From NCBI GenBank assembly GCA_963662175.1, contig OY759215.1:55507213-55571212 (forward strand): a stretch of DNA of 64,000 nt, read 5' to 3'. The notes below the pieces were generated by a model. It was not told where the DNA came from, ran no database searches, and saw nothing but the letters and a program-made list of their open reading frames with translations. Source of the DNA: Aradus depressus. Lineage: Eukaryota; Arthropoda; Insecta; Hemiptera; Aradidae. Shown here piece by piece: positions 44,725 through 56,935 of the stretch. The translations under genes were made by a program, and so were the position numbers. The stretch's first letter is position 1. Each line of letters opens with the position of its first letter.

Positions 44725-45214
44725 ATTATGACCATATCACCTATTTTTTAAATGCAGGGGACTTGCGAAGTAGGGGTGAAGGCTCTAAACGTGTCTTTAC
44801 TACCTGACCTTTTGACCTTAGGTGTGTAATGTTACTCAACTTCCTTAAGTGACCTTAGGGAGGGGCTTCTTGGAAAGGACTTGACATGTAAGTCCATCCT
44901 ATTCGTTCATTGTGACATTATGCTCAAAAGTTCAACTTTTAAAAGAGAAATAAAAATGTAAACTTTCAAGTTGAAAAACGAGAGGAAGGATGAAGCGTTA
45001 TATGTAATAGCTGGGAGGGTCTGGTCTAGGACACCCGGGGGGCTGGCTGGCTGGGACGAGCCTGGAATACATCCAGCACCTCTCGCTCAAGTAACATAAC
45101 GCACCTTTACACTCTCCAGGTGTGCCTACCATTAAATTATGTTCAGGTAAAAGAAACCAAGTCCAGTTTTCACCGCTATTTTTGGCCCCAGAATTCAGAA
45201 CGGCAAGAAAAAAA
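44725..45214. other. Unassigned intergenic DNA
   Basis: Includes a GC-richer patch at 45010-45075 (GGGGGGCTGGCTGGCTGGGA). No gene. Confidence 0.3.
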
Positions 45215-45420
45215 AAAGTTGTCGATGATTCACTGTCAATGTACGTTAGCTCTGCTTCTAAAACCAATTTCTGAATTCTCATACTAAATTCGTGTCAACA
45301 CATTCTTTTCATCGGCAGCTATTATGGTTTTTGAGATGTGTTCATAGACCTTTTTTTTTATCAGGGGTCGGAAAACATGAAATTCCTGTGAAAAATGAAC
45401 ATCGAATTTCTTATCTAGTG
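45215..45420 (-). repeat. Family A, internally deleted copy
   Basis: Minus orientation from AAAAGTTGTCGATGATTCAC to GAACATCGAATTTCTTATC, with the middle absent. Confidence 0.7.
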
Positions 45421-46357
45421 AGGCACTAATGGAACAAGGAACGAAGGAGCCTTATTTCATTTGTGGATTTTGAAGTTCCTATAGCACCACCGGTGTTTAG
45501 GCTAATTGGAAAAAGAGGAAGGAGAAAGAGTGGAAACTTACAGCCCTCTCGCCTACTACCAGCTATGATAATTACATAAAGACTGGAATTGCAGTTTTAA
45601 GAGTCCTAGCTCGAGTTCTAAAGGGTACTTGGCTCCAGTCTTTAGAGCTCATCAAGGACCGTATCATAAAATAGCTCTTGACGGTTGACTTTTTGTGGGT
45701 AATATGTAAAACCGAGAATGTAGCAAATGGAATTTCCAACGTTAGATCATATGGATATGAGGGAGGGGGGGTATGCTGCTTATACAGGTTACGAGTTTTA
45801 AAATTGAACATTAAGTAGAACAAAAGTTAGTTTAGTTACCTTGTTTGTGTTTTAGAGATATAATTGTTATGTTATTATTATTATTTTTGTAATATTATTA
45901 TTTTTCATTTTCATTACAAGCTATTAATTTAAACGACTCGGGGCTATGAGTGGGCCAGTGAGTGTTGCATGGGGTCACCAGCCCGTTTACATCACTCAAC
46001 AATCCTGGGTCACCGGCCCGTTGACATCGTGACTCTCGTCCAGGTCACCAGCGCTTTGACATCTCTTTTGTCACGGCGATTATAACCTACTCCCAGGTCA
46101 TCTCAGGGTCATCTTTCTCAGCCTTGTGTGGAGATCAGCTCATGCACAATCTTGGCTCCAGGTTATTCTTCATTCTTGCCTCCAGGTCAGGTACAGGCTC
46201 AACCTTCAGTTGTTGAGTTGTTTATTTTGTTGAAAAAACTATATGTCGATTGGGCTATGTGTTCTCTAGGAAGATATATTCGTATGTATATTATTTTGAA
46301 AACTTGAGTTGTGGAGTTTATCGGCATGAAGATTGATTTTTTTTGTATTTGTTCAAA
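45421..46357. other. Unassigned intergenic DNA with a short direct repeat
   Basis: About 45972-46060 holds three spaced copies of a block like GGTCACCAGCCCGTTGACAT, 40-50 bp apart. No gene. Confidence 0.4.
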
Positions 46358-46703
46358 GGTTAGGTTAGGTTTTATGACTCATGCCCGGGCTTTAACTACG
46401 AGGTCATATCGCCTACTACCAGAGCGCTCTTTCGTCACTCTGGTGGACATGAGCCCGACTCTACTGTGGGAGTCCTAAATTTTGCCTACCCTAAATTTTT
46501 ATTCATCTAGAGTAGGGGTCTTTAACGAGTACCTGACATCGTACAGGCTCGGGACCATCGCTTAACGTCCCATCCGAAGGACGGCGTGCTTAAGTTTATT
46601 TTACCTCCCAGATAAAATAAACTAAGGGCCTCGGTCGGGTTCGAACCCACGTTCTTGAGCTCAGAAGGTAAGCACGCATACCACTGAGCTACCGGCGCCC
46701 TCA
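46358..46703 (-). repeat. SINE-A, full length with telomere-like tail
   Basis: On the plus strand it opens GGTTAGGTTAGGTTTTATGA, runs through all body blocks, and ends in the head CCACTGAGCTACCGGCGCCC. It closely matches 28746-29090. Confidence 0.9.
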
Positions 46704-47389
46704 TTTGTTCAAAGGGGGTTAATTTTGTTTTCTTATAACTATGTCGACTGGCCCTTGTCTTTGAAAATAAATATATTAAAGAAATTATTTGTTTTTTATT
46801 AAGACATAGTTTTAAAGGTCGTTATAGAGATCAGTAATTTCCATTTATGCTTAGGTGTAAGGGGACGGGTAAAGTCACAAACAACTAACCGCAAAATCAT
46901 TTAATTTAAAGTTATTAACCGGGCAGATAATTTACTTATTACTTTATTTATAATTTACTTAAGGTTATTCCGGGCGAAACCAAATAACCTGCTAGTATAC
47001 ATAAATCTGCTAAATTTTGTTCTACCCCCTCCCCCCAGCCTTGGAAGGACAAGAGCATATATTGAGCCTTACACAAATAAATCATGAATGGTCTAGATTT
47101 GTAAAAATAACAAAACAGGGCATGTTTGTTATAATTAATGGATTAGTTTGTTTTGTAGCTGTTATGGTATAAAGGTGATGTTGCCATAAAAACCCTGAGC
47201 CTGGCTATGATGGATGTCAGCCTTCCATGATGTATCGTGTTTATCCAAAAAACTGACACTCCCTAGATTGATGGGAACTAGAGGTGTGACTAAGCCATTG
47301 GATCTCAAAAAAACAAACAGATCCGATTTTGATTTATTTACTAGCCGCGGTCCAACCTTCTCCTGGAAGCTGTAAACAACACTTATTAT
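46704..47389. other. Unassigned intergenic DNA
   Basis: No gene or clear repeat; short C-run near 47030. Confidence 0.3.
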
Positions 47390-47575
47390 TATAAATAAGT
47401 TTAAAAAAATTATTATTGTTTATTCCACAAAAAAAATATACATAAACTACCGGTTTTGGTATTAGTTATAAACTAAGACTAAACCTGAAGATGCCGCGAT
47501 GGTCCCGTGGGCTAGAGCGTAAGGTTTTGGTTGCGTAGTCCCACCACGGTTGCGGGTTCGAATCAGTTAATGAGC
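47390..47575 (+). repeat. Hairpin-element fragment adjoining a SINE-B head
   Basis: 47390-47490 carries AAACTACCGGTTTTGGTATT, a diverged hairpin arm. 47490-47575 carries GGTCCCGTGGGCTAGAGCGT and GGTTGCGGGTTCGAATC, the tRNA-like A and B boxes of SINE-B. Confidence 0.6.
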
Positions 47576-47989
47576 TACTACAAGGCCTACCACCACCGTT
47601 CAAAATTTTGAGATGTTTATCAATTTGGCTCTTTTGAATAGTATATGTGAAATTCCATGACAATCTGACCATCAGTTAATCAGCTACCACTATCTTAATT
47701 ATAAGGGCTACCCCCACAACCCCCTTCGGTAAGAAGCAATTTTTCGATAGGATTAATCGTTTTCGGGTAAATCAAGGAAACATCTTAAGACATAAGTTTG
47801 AAAACTACATTTCAAGATGGTTTTCGGCATGTACGTATTTCGAAAACTGAACTGCTCGTAAAAAATCATATTTTATATAAATTATGTACTTCAGTATTCT
47901 CTACAATATTATTTGAAAAGATATTTGATTAGTTCAATAACATAAGCTGTATCTGGTAGCTGTATAAAATATAGTTAGGAATGTGGTCT

Positions 47990-48190
47990 CAGTTTTCGTT
48001 GGATTTCGGCCAAAATCTAATCTGACCTATGTTATAACATGTAACACCTTCATTCCAAATTTCAAGTTCACTTTTCAATCACACACACACGCAGAGACAT
48101 CGCGAAACTGGTCAAAACATTTTCAGGGGACCCTGAAACGTGAAAATCATTTGAAACCTCAATCTCGGAATTTTTGTACGAAAAATATTA
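47990..48190 (+). repeat. Family C repeat
   Basis: GGATTTCGGCCAAAATCTAA, ATCGCGAAACTGGTCAAAAC and AGGGGACCCTGAAACGTGAA. Confidence 0.7.
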
Positions 48191-48194
48191 CATT

Positions 48195-48937
48195 TTAAGC
48201 GGCTATTCCTCCCCACTAATCCTGTACATGGAAAACCGTAGGGATGATACCACGGTTCTCACTGCCTTAGCAGGTCCAGGGCGGCGCTGATTGGCCAGAC
48301 AGGATCGTACCTGGGACTGGACCTGCCGGGACAGATGACGGAGGCTGGCTACCTGGCTTATGGTCGGTTCGTCTCCTCCTGGCGGAGAATCAAGAAAACC
48401 TTCTAACCCGGTGCCGGGGGCCTCACCGACCGCCGACAGGCGTGCGACGGCTGCTCCCGGCTCTGGGACGCAGGCAGAATAGAACCTCCGAAAAGACCCC
48501 GAGTTCACTTGGCGTAAAGCGCCGGAAAATAAGGACGACTGTGGACCGTAGCCATCGAGCCGGTCCACAGCCGAAAAACCTGTTTCCCAACGCAATAGGG
48601 TGATGTGACGGACCCCCCTCAGGGGGTCAAGAGCACCCAAAAAAAAAAAAAACCTTAGCAAAAATGGTACTATGGGAGAGGTTGCTATCAAGCGGCATCC
48701 CCAACTGAAGTGAGGTTGGATTCGGAGTGGCTATGGTTACTGGCACGAGAGCGAAGTAGTAGGTGTCCCAATTCCTCCCCTATTTCAAGGAACTAACTCC
48801 ACCCTAGACCAACTTCCACCCAAATAGGATGTCCTAAATATTTTTAGAAGGTTGGATGCTATCCTCGGCGGGGTATGGGCGAGAGCCTCAGTACCGCTGA
48901 AAAGTGATTTCTACCCTTAAGAAAAAAAAAAAAAAAA
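48195..48937 (+). mobile_element. GC-rich retroelement with A-tail, host of a nested insertion
   Basis: GC-rich DNA ending in 18 or more A at 48919-48938. The sequence before 48265 and after 48652 reads as one interrupted element. No intact ORF; the 162-codon minus-strand ORF spans the junction and is probably spurious. Confidence 0.55.
48273..48652 (+). mobile_element. Nested A-tailed retroelement with 8-bp duplication
   Basis: CCTTAGCA occurs at 48265-48272 and again at 48653-48660, directly after an A-run. The insert is about 380 bp. Its end, CCCTCAGGGGGTCAAGAGCACCC before the A-run, resembles the LINE 3' end at 23075-23100, so it may be a LINE 3' fragment or a SINE sharing that tail. Confidence 0.7.
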
Positions 48938-49038
48938 AATCTTCCCGGTACTATAGGTATAAGAAAGTAATATAGATATTAGTCAAAGGTTGTTAAATAA
49001 ATAAGTTTCCAGATTTACTTTGTGAAGCTCCATTCTAG

Positions 49039-49200
49039 GAATAGATAATTTAAATACATAATTTGTTTGTCAAACTTCACTACATTCTTAAATATTCTAC
49101 TAGTTTCGCCGTGTTAAGGCATTATCAAGAGTCACTTACAAACTTTAAGAATATTATAGTGAAGTTTGACAAACAAATTGTGTATTTTAATTATCTATTC
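49039..49200. repeat. Hairpin element, 54-bp arms
   Basis: GAATAGATAATTTAAATACA at 49039 pairs with the end at 49200, and GTTTGTCAAACTTCACTA with TAGTGAAGTTTGACAAAC. The 50-bp loop has TTTCGCCGTGTTAAGGCATT. Confidence 0.85.
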
Positions 49201-49860
49201 TTGTTAAATAAAACCTATGATCGTTTTAAATGAATAACTATATAGTATGAAAATAAAAAAATGACATAAAAACAAGTTTTTCTTGAAATATACCTTATAT
49301 TTAAATTATAGTACACTGTAAATTAGAAAACAAACTTTGTATTGATCTTGTCTATAACCTGTTTACTGATAACTCTGCAACATAACATGCGACATCTTAT
49401 AATTATGTCAGAATGTATTTTGTTTATGTTTATTATTCATATTCCCGTTTCCTTGAATTTGTTTTTTGTAATTTTATGTGAAATATAGACAATTAAGGCT
49501 TTCTGTAAATAATATTTGTTTTTTTATTAAAACCCATCCAGCCAAACTCCAGATGAGCTGTCTACAAAATCAATCCGACTTTATTATATACAAGCTGTAA
49601 TTTAAATGTAAATCATTATCCTTTATGCCCTTTCCAGGTCATTTTTACAGTACACATCACGTTGCACTTTTCAGTGATTGGAATCGCTATGAGGCATGTA
49701 ACAACATTCAAATACAGAAAAAGGCAATGATTTTTGGTTTAGTACGAAAACGAATGTTTGGCATTTCAGAGGTTGAGCCCTCCTTCCCCCTTCATTTACA
49801 TAGTTCGTTATATTACCAACTATAGATATAAATACTTCAATTTAAGATCTGCTAGGAGAA
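49201..49860. other. Unassigned AT-rich intergenic DNA
   Basis: No gene or recognised repeat. Confidence 0.3.
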
Positions 49861-49864
49861 AAAA

Positions 49865-50520
49865 TAATTCAAATGAACTATATGTGGGACATTTCGAGCT
49901 CCCCTTCTCTAGTCCCCCCCCCCCCCCCCCCTCCCCTTTCCGTCAACCGATTTCGCTAAAAAGTTGCGACTCAGTGCCTAGAGAGTGTCACCACTGGGTG
50001 ATTTCTCTTCTCTTAACATTTTGCTTGTAGTGTAGGTTAGGATTTATGACTCATGCTCGAGCTTTAACTACGAGGTCATATCGCCTACTACCAGAGCGCT
50101 CTTTCGTCACTCTGGTGGACATGAGCCCTACTGTGCTTAATTTTATTTTATCTGGGAGATAAAATAAACTAAGGACTTCGGAACCCACGACCTTGAGCTC
50201 AGAAGGCAAGCACGCATATCACTGAGCTACCGGCGCCCTCGTTGGAGCGCTTGTTGTGTTTATTTTTTATAGAGTTTTTATTAGAGTTTTTGTGTTAAGC
50301 CTCCCCCTAACCCTCCCTTTGGCCGATTTAGCTGAAAATCAATAGGAGTTGTCCTTAGAGGGTTTTGAATTTACATATGAAATTTATCAAGTCAATACAT
50401 TTATTAAACCGGGAGTTATCGTGTTCACAGACACACACAGGCTGATAGAATTTTTTTTTTGTTATTTGGAATCAGTAGGTCGGTAACTTGAAATTCCGTT
50501 GAAAACTCCACATCATAACT
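49865..50520 (-). repeat. Family A fragments split by a SINE-A
   Basis: Minus-orientation blocks at 49900-49970 (poly(C) then CCGTCAACCGATTTCGCT) and 50271-50520 (GTTTTTGTGTTAAGCCTCCC to GAAATTCCGTTGAAAACTCC). Confidence 0.6.
50030..50241 (-). repeat. SINE-A with internal deletion
   Basis: Both ends are present (GTTAGGATTTATGACTCATG and CTGAGCTACCGGCGCCCTCG), but about 130 bp of the body between GACATGAGCCC and the GTGCTTAA block is missing. Confidence 0.9.
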
Positions 50521-51424
50521 GGAGAGGTAAAATACAGTGAGCAGAAGAATGATTGGAAGAGCAGAAGCAGTTCGTTAAATAAATCCTCCAGTCCTGGCTA
50601 TGGGTTAGTTACATGACACAAATAGATAGCTTCACATTCAAAACATATTTTTCCCCTTCCTTTTTCTCCACCACTTCTCCTATTGGTGATAAATATATTT
50701 TGTTGAGAGGAGCCCCCAAACTTTTACATCTGTTAGATAAATGTAGAGAGGGTTGGTGTTGTTTCCATAACTCCTCTTGTTTCTTAACTTGCTCCCCGGC
50801 CGGACGTCGTGATCAATTGTCATAAATCGTGAGCCAGCTCAGCCCCGCCCCTCTGCCAACCGCCCTTCTCCACCCCTCGCTAAAACCAATCCCGACAATT
50901 ACTGATAAGTTTCTGTGGCCACCCCAACAACTTATCTCTCCTCCCTCCCCGCACAACTTTGAAAAAGTTACCAAAAGTCAAGAGCAGCTAAGTTGTCCAA
51001 CTGTGCACTTATCTGCGGTGTCTTCTTTCTGGGTGTTTGCAGACATTATATGTGCGGAGTCTTTAAGTGAAGATGGCTGATTTAGTAGGAAGTCATTATT
51101 TCACAGGTTGCAAAAGAAATATGTATACATCTCACAGATTTTATTATTACAGCCGGCTTTCGAGGCTGCTTGCAGAGGCAACAGGAGGTGAATTTGACAG
51201 GGGGAGGAGGAATGTGATCTGTAAGAATGTGGTTGGTAATAGATCTTATTCTTATTATTACATGCATTTGCTGCCCTTTCTGGAAAGCATACAACTGTGC
51301 TCACAAATTGAAAAACTTTCTAGAGGAGAAGCTGGGAATATTCAAATTTTGGGATGGTCTTCTTAGGTAATCGTAAGAGAAAATAAAAACTCTAGTAGAA
51401 AAGAAAAGCCGTTAGAATGAATGC
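50521..51424. other. Unassigned intergenic DNA
   Basis: Overlapping ORFs on both strands at 51067-51366 show no motif. No start context or splice signals make a convincing gene. Confidence 0.3.
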
Positions 51425-51862
51425 ATTGACCCGAAATGTCATATGTAAATTCAAAGCCGTAAAAGGATGACAATTACTAATTTTCAGCGGAATCAGTCGA
51501 AAGGGATGGGGTGTTAAAGGAGGGCTCAACTCAAATATTCTAATAACTGCAGATGTAATGAATCTATTGACATGAAATTTTTTATAATATTTAAATTCAA
51601 ATGTCTATAAGGACGAACCTGATAATTTTCTGCAAAAACGGATGAAGGGAAGAGGGGGTTTAGTGTAGAGGGCTCAACTCAAAAACCCTAATAACTGTCG
51701 ATGTAATGAATTTATCGATGCGAAATTGAGTATGGAGGATTCAGAAACCCCTAATTATAAAATATAAGTCGACTGGCTTTGGTGAGGGTGCGAAAAGTTA
51801 ATTGATTCATTCATTCTAGAGAAGTACATTGTCGGTGATTTACTGACGACTTTTTTTTTGTA
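51425..51862 (+). repeat. Family A, 3' two-thirds with an internal duplication
   Basis: Plus-orientation blocks GGGCTCAACTCAAATATTCT and again GGCTCAACTCAAAAACCCTA, ending GTCGGTGATTTACTGACGAC plus a T-run. Confidence 0.75.
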
Positions 51863-52721
51863 TTAGATAGCCCTGTTGCATGAAAATCCATCAAAACCAG
51901 TTTCTTGAATATCCGAGGGTAATTCTTTTTCTGTTATATGGGAGAAAGTAAAAAATATACTTGGGAGAAAGACAGAGATATGTGTGTGAAGTAAAGTTGT
52001 ACGGACGGGTTGGTTTATGAAGTCAAGTGAGTCCCCCGGTAAGTCGTTTGAGATGATAAAGGATAATGGGAGGGAGACCGCAGCTGGGGAACACAGAGAG
52101 AACATTAGGTCTGTAAAAGGGGTGAATCCAAGGTGACTTGGAGGAAAAATGGGATTTGAAGAGGGTTTTCAATTTGTCGGCTGGGTTGGGGGTGCGGCGC
52201 AGGTGGTGTTGAGGGTTGTTTATCGGGATGGGAGGGAAGGGGGCTGGAGGCTGACAAATTCGGGGCCAGGGCTAGGTTAGTGGACCCAGGGGGCTCTGCA
52301 CAAATGTCACCTTCCCCAGGGTGGATAAATCTCGTCTCTTCACGACCTCTTCACCGCGTCCTCTCTCCCATCCCAGCCCAAGGCTGATGGCTTACCTACG
52401 GAAACATTACACACATTCTTCCTGCTTCTCAGTACACCTCCTAACTTTCAATTAGTGTTGTCCAAAGTCCACCTCGTATCATCCGTCACCAGAATCGACT
52501 TTACCGTACGATAATGTACAATTTCAAATCAACAAATTGAATTACCAAAATTTTGAGTGATCGAGTTATTATTGTTTATTTGTTGAAATAGAATGGCCCA
52601 AATATTATTAGTGTCATGTACAATCAACTCCAAAACGGAAATCCCTGTTAATGAGATAAATACAAATGTTATTTAACGAACGAAACAAGAGGTTGTCTTT
52701 CCAATATTTATCTTACATGCC
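51863..52721. other. GC-richer intergenic DNA, possible LINE remnant
   Basis: A minus-strand open frame at 51863-52105 continues with stops to about 52300 and is Pro/Ser-rich. I cannot assign a domain. It directly follows a family A 3' end. Confidence 0.3.
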
Positions 52722-52990
52722 AGTATCTCAGAGATAGCCGTGCTTGTCTACTGGCATTTGGGAGGCAAAAAAACTCTGACCATGCTGACCTTTGGATGGA
52801 ACGATAGCGTTGGTCACTGTGCGATCTCAGGTACTCGTTAAAGACCTTTTACTCTAGGTAACAAAACCTGAGATAGAAAAATTTGGGACTCGAACTATTG
52901 AGGTGGGGGTCATGTACACCAAAGCAACGAAAAAGCGCTCTGGTAGTTTGGCGATATGACTTCGTAGTCAAGCCCGGAAATGAATCACAA
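52722..52990 (+). repeat. SINE-A, degraded
   Basis: AGTATCTCAGAGATAGCCGT (head), GGTACTCGTTAAAGACC and AAGCGCTCTGGTAGTTTGGC. Confidence 0.7.
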
Positions 52991-53479
52991 TATCAAACTT
53001 CATTAACAAGTCTTATAGTGAATCTAAATTCCCAGTTGACAATAATTTGATTTGGGATTTTTAAAAGCTAAGTGCCATAAGATGAGTATTAATGAAAGTG
53101 TGAATTTAATAACGGGTGAGTTGAGTATGAAGAAGAGAGAATGGGTCTGTGGTGCCCCACAACTAAGGGTGCCAGGCGTGACTGTATTGTGCACAAGTTT
53201 TGGGAGGGGGCCCGACTGAATGCGATCTTTTACCGCCTTCGTTTTAATAAGTTTTCATGAATAAAGCTCCGACAAAGGGCCTGTTTTGTAAAGGATCCCT
53301 TCTCTCCCTAATACTGAGTCTAAGAGTTATGGCATGGCTTGGATCGAACGGAGGGTATTTAGTGACGTCATATATCCAGCCTTCCGATAACCTAACGTCC
53401 CATCTTTCATAGCTCATTACCCTCCCTCCTTCAGCGTTCCTCACATTCTGAGTGGTTTTGTTACTTCCTCAGCTGTACC
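52991..53479. other. Unassigned intergenic DNA
   Basis: No gene or repeat recognised. Confidence 0.3.
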
Positions 53480-53775
53480 AGGTATAGGAGAAGTTATGTA
53501 ATTCCACCTGAGTTTTCAGGTTCTCCGACGTCTTGATTCCAAAAATGAAAAAAAAAAAGTCTGTCTTTGTGTGTGTCTGAGAACAAGATAATTCCTGATA
53601 GAATGAATGTATCGACACGCAAATTTATATGTGTATCGAGATTTAAGAACGACAAATATCGATTTTCTGGCAAATCAGTCGAAGGGAACAGGGAGCTCCA
53701 CTCAAAGACCCTAATAACCGGTGATGTAATGAATGTATCGACACGACATTCAATATGTAAATACAAACCCTCATA
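53480..53775 (+). repeat. Family A, 5' part
   Basis: GTATAGGAGAAGTTATGTAA, AATTCCTGATAGAATGAATG and CCCTAATAACCGGTGATGTA. Confidence 0.75.
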
Positions 53776-53967
53776 CGACCCACACGTATTATTTTTAAGC
53801 AAGTTTTTTCCTTATAAAATTTCCAAACGCTTAATTCCTCACATTTGAGATAGGATCAATACGACAAAAGTTATAGCGCCCCGAAGAATGTAAACTTGTC
53901 TATAAGGAATATATCTAATTGTAAGTAATTTTTAAATCGTAACTCATAACAACAAACTTTTTATTTT

Positions 53968-54115
53968 TTATTTTTGGCCTTATGTACATGCATATTAGCC
54001 ATGTTTTTTATAAAGGTGTTATCTAGTTATTTATTACGACATCCATGGCCCCGGGAGGGAGTTCTATCTGCGAAATAAAACTCATTCCCGGACGGGATTC
54101 GAACACCATAGCCCC
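53968..54115 (-). repeat. SINE-B, head truncated
   Basis: TTTTTGGCCTTATGTACATG, CCATGGCCCCGGGAGGGAGT and GGACGGGATTCGAACACC. Confidence 0.8.
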
Positions 54116-54217
54116 CTTACGAACTTTAAAATAGGGTTTATGTATTGGTATTTTTTTTTTTTTTTTTAATTATAAAACTTGAAAAACATATATGTAATGT
54201 GATCATTATAGAATTTA

Positions 54218-54402
54218 CTTATACCAACAACGCTTACGGATCATTCTCACACCCCCTCCCTTTCTCAAAATAATTTCATTTTGTCTCTGTATAGAGTGTA
54301 ACTTGAGAATAGACATTCTTGCACCCAGTAATGCCAGTATGAAATAATTCTGAGAAGCGGGAGAGAGAGTGGTCTGAAAGCATGGTTGGTATAAGAAAGT
54401 CC
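54218..54402. mobile_element. MITE-like inverted repeat
   Basis: ACTTATACCAACAACGCTTA and AGCATGGTTGGTATAAGAAAGT are inverted. It is related to the element at 44632. Confidence 0.6.
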
Positions 54403-54698
54403 TGTAATGACCACATCACATATTTTTTTAATATAATAAAAACAACATACAGTATTATTATTAAGATTTTTTTTTTCACTGAAAATAAAAAATATTGTTT
54501 GAGAATTGGTAAAATAATGTTGACAGGTGATATAGGTACAGGACCTTTTGTCAGTTTTGAAAAGACAAATGTTCCAAATTTGTGTTAAGTGACCTCTGTT
54601 ACAACCATTTGTTGGTTATTTCTTTGTAGAAAATCTTTATAGGGGATCAAAACGATACAAGTTTTTCAAATTAGCAATTGGACTACAGCTGTTAGTTA

Positions 54699-54944
54699 GT
54701 TATTATGACTCATGCCCGGGCTTTAACTACGAGGTCATATCGCCTACTACCAGAAAGCTCTTTCGTCACTGTGTTGGACGTGAGCCAGACTCTACTATGG
54801 GAGTCCTAAATTTTGCCTTCCCTAAATGTTTATTCACCTAGGGCAGGGGTCTTTAACGAGTACCAGACATCGTATTAGCTCTGGACCATTGCTTAACGTC
54901 CCATCCGAAGGACGGCGTGCTTAAGTTTTTTTTACTTCCCTGAC
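54699..54944 (-). repeat. SINE-A, head missing
   Basis: TATGACTCATGCCCGGGCTT to ACGTCCCATCCGAAGGACGG. Confidence 0.85.
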
Positions 54945-55639
54945 TACAGCTGTTATATCAAACCTTGAATTGATTTTTTTTCTGATATGTTATAATTTTT
55001 CTACTAAGATCTTTTTCAGTATATATAGGAGATCAAGGATGATAATATCATGTCCGTGTGCATAATTCTATTTTCATAAAAATTGCTGATACTTTTTTCA
55101 ACTCATCCAAAAATTACACATGCATCCTGTGTACCCCCCGACTCACAGAAGAACATAGGGAAAAAATCCGATTTACTGTAGAGAAAATGTAAAAGGGTAT
55201 GGAGTCGGATGGAAAAAAAGACTACCAACCCTCGGCCAAGATTTTATTGAAATAAAAGAGTTATGAAAGGAGGCCGAGGGGGGGGGGGGGGGGGTGAAAC
55301 AAAGTTAGGGGGGCTGAAATCAGGTCGGCCATATTGAAAACTAACGAAGTTCTCTGAGCCAATCATTGGTACCCTTATTTAACTTTACCCCCTCCCTCCA
55401 CAGATCCAATCCGATCAACAATGGATTTTGTCAAACACTCTCCTTCTACCTATTTACTTTCTCTTGTGTCAAGTTAGCCCCCCTGTTTTTTAAAATTTAA
55501 ATTCTAAAGGTTGTTCGTCAACAACATCTTCAAATCAAGACAGAAGACTTACGTGGAGCCCACAAACACAACGACAAGTACTGAATCGAAGATGCGGAGT
55601 GTTACGTCGACTACTTGAATCAAAATGAAAACTGACGAC
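54945..55639. other. Unassigned intergenic DNA with poly(G)
   Basis: A G-run of about 17 at 55279. No gene. Confidence 0.3.
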
Positions 55640-55880
55640 TAAAAACTAACTCAGGATTTACAAAACCTTGGATTCGGACTTTGGGGTACAGCAGAACAAT
55701 TCAACATCAATCATATCCAAGCATTTCAGTCTAAACTCCCTGAACGAATTGTCAACGCTCCATTCTATGTCCAATAAAGTCCTACACAGAGATCTCAGTA
55801 TTCCCACTCTCAATGAACTAATCCAATCCCGATACCAAAACATTCTAGGGAATATCAACGCTGGCTGGCTTCTCCCATAA
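55640..55880 (+). pseudogene. Jockey-like LINE pol C-terminal fragment
   Basis: One frame reads IQAFQSKLPERIVNAPFYV; after a frame change another reads SNKVLHRDLSIPTLNELIQS and RYQNILGNINAGW. It matches 10025-10300 and 28285-28520. Confidence 0.75.
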
Positions 55881-56647
55881 AGTGACATTGACGCGTCCAT
55901 ATTTTTCCGGGTTGTTCTATGTTTGTTCTTCATTGTTCCAAGTTATTGTTGCAAAACAATTAAAACAGAAGCGAAAAATCGAAAAAATTGACTTTAGGAC
56001 TAAGAACAACCAGGTAGAAAATGTTTTTATTTATTTATTTTTTTGACGTGGAAATATCTAATTTAAGGCTAAACGCCAATTGTAGAAAAGATACAAAATA
56101 GAGACATTTATCCCCCACATCAAAGCTACAAATAAAGTCCTATTTTAGATTTTTATAATGGTTTAATTCGCATGCATAAACATAATTCTCAAGAATAAAA
56201 GATAAATTTGGGTTTATAAATATTATCCACCAATTTTCACAAAAAAGTTTTACCTATATACTATATTTACTAAAAAACGAGATAATACGAAAAATCTGAA
56301 TGCAACCCAATTTTTTACATAAAAAATCGAATGGATAGTTTTGTCCGAAATTAAAAAATAAGGTAATACAGAAATATGCCGGTATATTTGGAGCAGTGTC
56401 ATTTCTTGTACTAGGGAAGTCGATAATGGACCTGATTTATGAGGATGTCATAGTAAAATATACTAAATCCGTTAACCAAAAAATTTTCAAATTTGAACTT
56501 TTTTTTGGGAGGAGGGGAGACCAGGGGTAAGGCGCTACTATTCAAAGGAATATCTCGGATTTTAATGAACGTATACGAACGTTTATGGCTCCAATAAAAA
56601 AGAAAAACATAGTTAATCATTTTCTGATCTAAACCATGAATTCGGGC
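55881..56647. other. AT-rich intergenic DNA
   Basis: No gene or recognised repeat. Confidence 0.3.
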
Positions 56648-56935
56648 CTTTAACGAGTAGTATGTGACTCGAGATCATCGCTTAACGCCTCATCCGAAGG
56701 ACGATATGCTCCTATGCCCAGACTTGAACAGAGAGGTCGTATCATCTAATGGATAAGAGGCGCACTCTCCCGTGTGAGTGATAATGCTTATTACCCAGGT
56801 TTTAACATGTACCTGACATTGCCTAATGTCCCCTCCGAAGGACATCCCAGATAAAAAACTTAAAGGCCCTGGCGAGGATCGAACTCAGGACGCTTTGCAC
56901 AGTAGACATACTAAGTTTGTTGAACCGGCGTTCTC
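56648..56935 (-). repeat. SINE-A, strongly degraded and partly duplicated
   Basis: ATCATCGCTTAACGCCTCAT and, further on, a second CCTCCGAAGGACATCCCAGA, then AACCGGCGTTCTC at the head end. Confidence 0.6.

Noticed and set aside
47500..47570. Possible tRNA gene
   Set aside because: Matches the head of SINE-B; no acceptor stem.
48203..48691. 162-codon minus-strand ORF
   Set aside because: Runs through the A-run and the nested insertion junction; explained by GC-rich composition.
51067..51366. 99-codon ORF beginning MKMADLV
   Set aside because: No recognised motif, ORFs also open on the other strand, no splice sites or poly(A) support.
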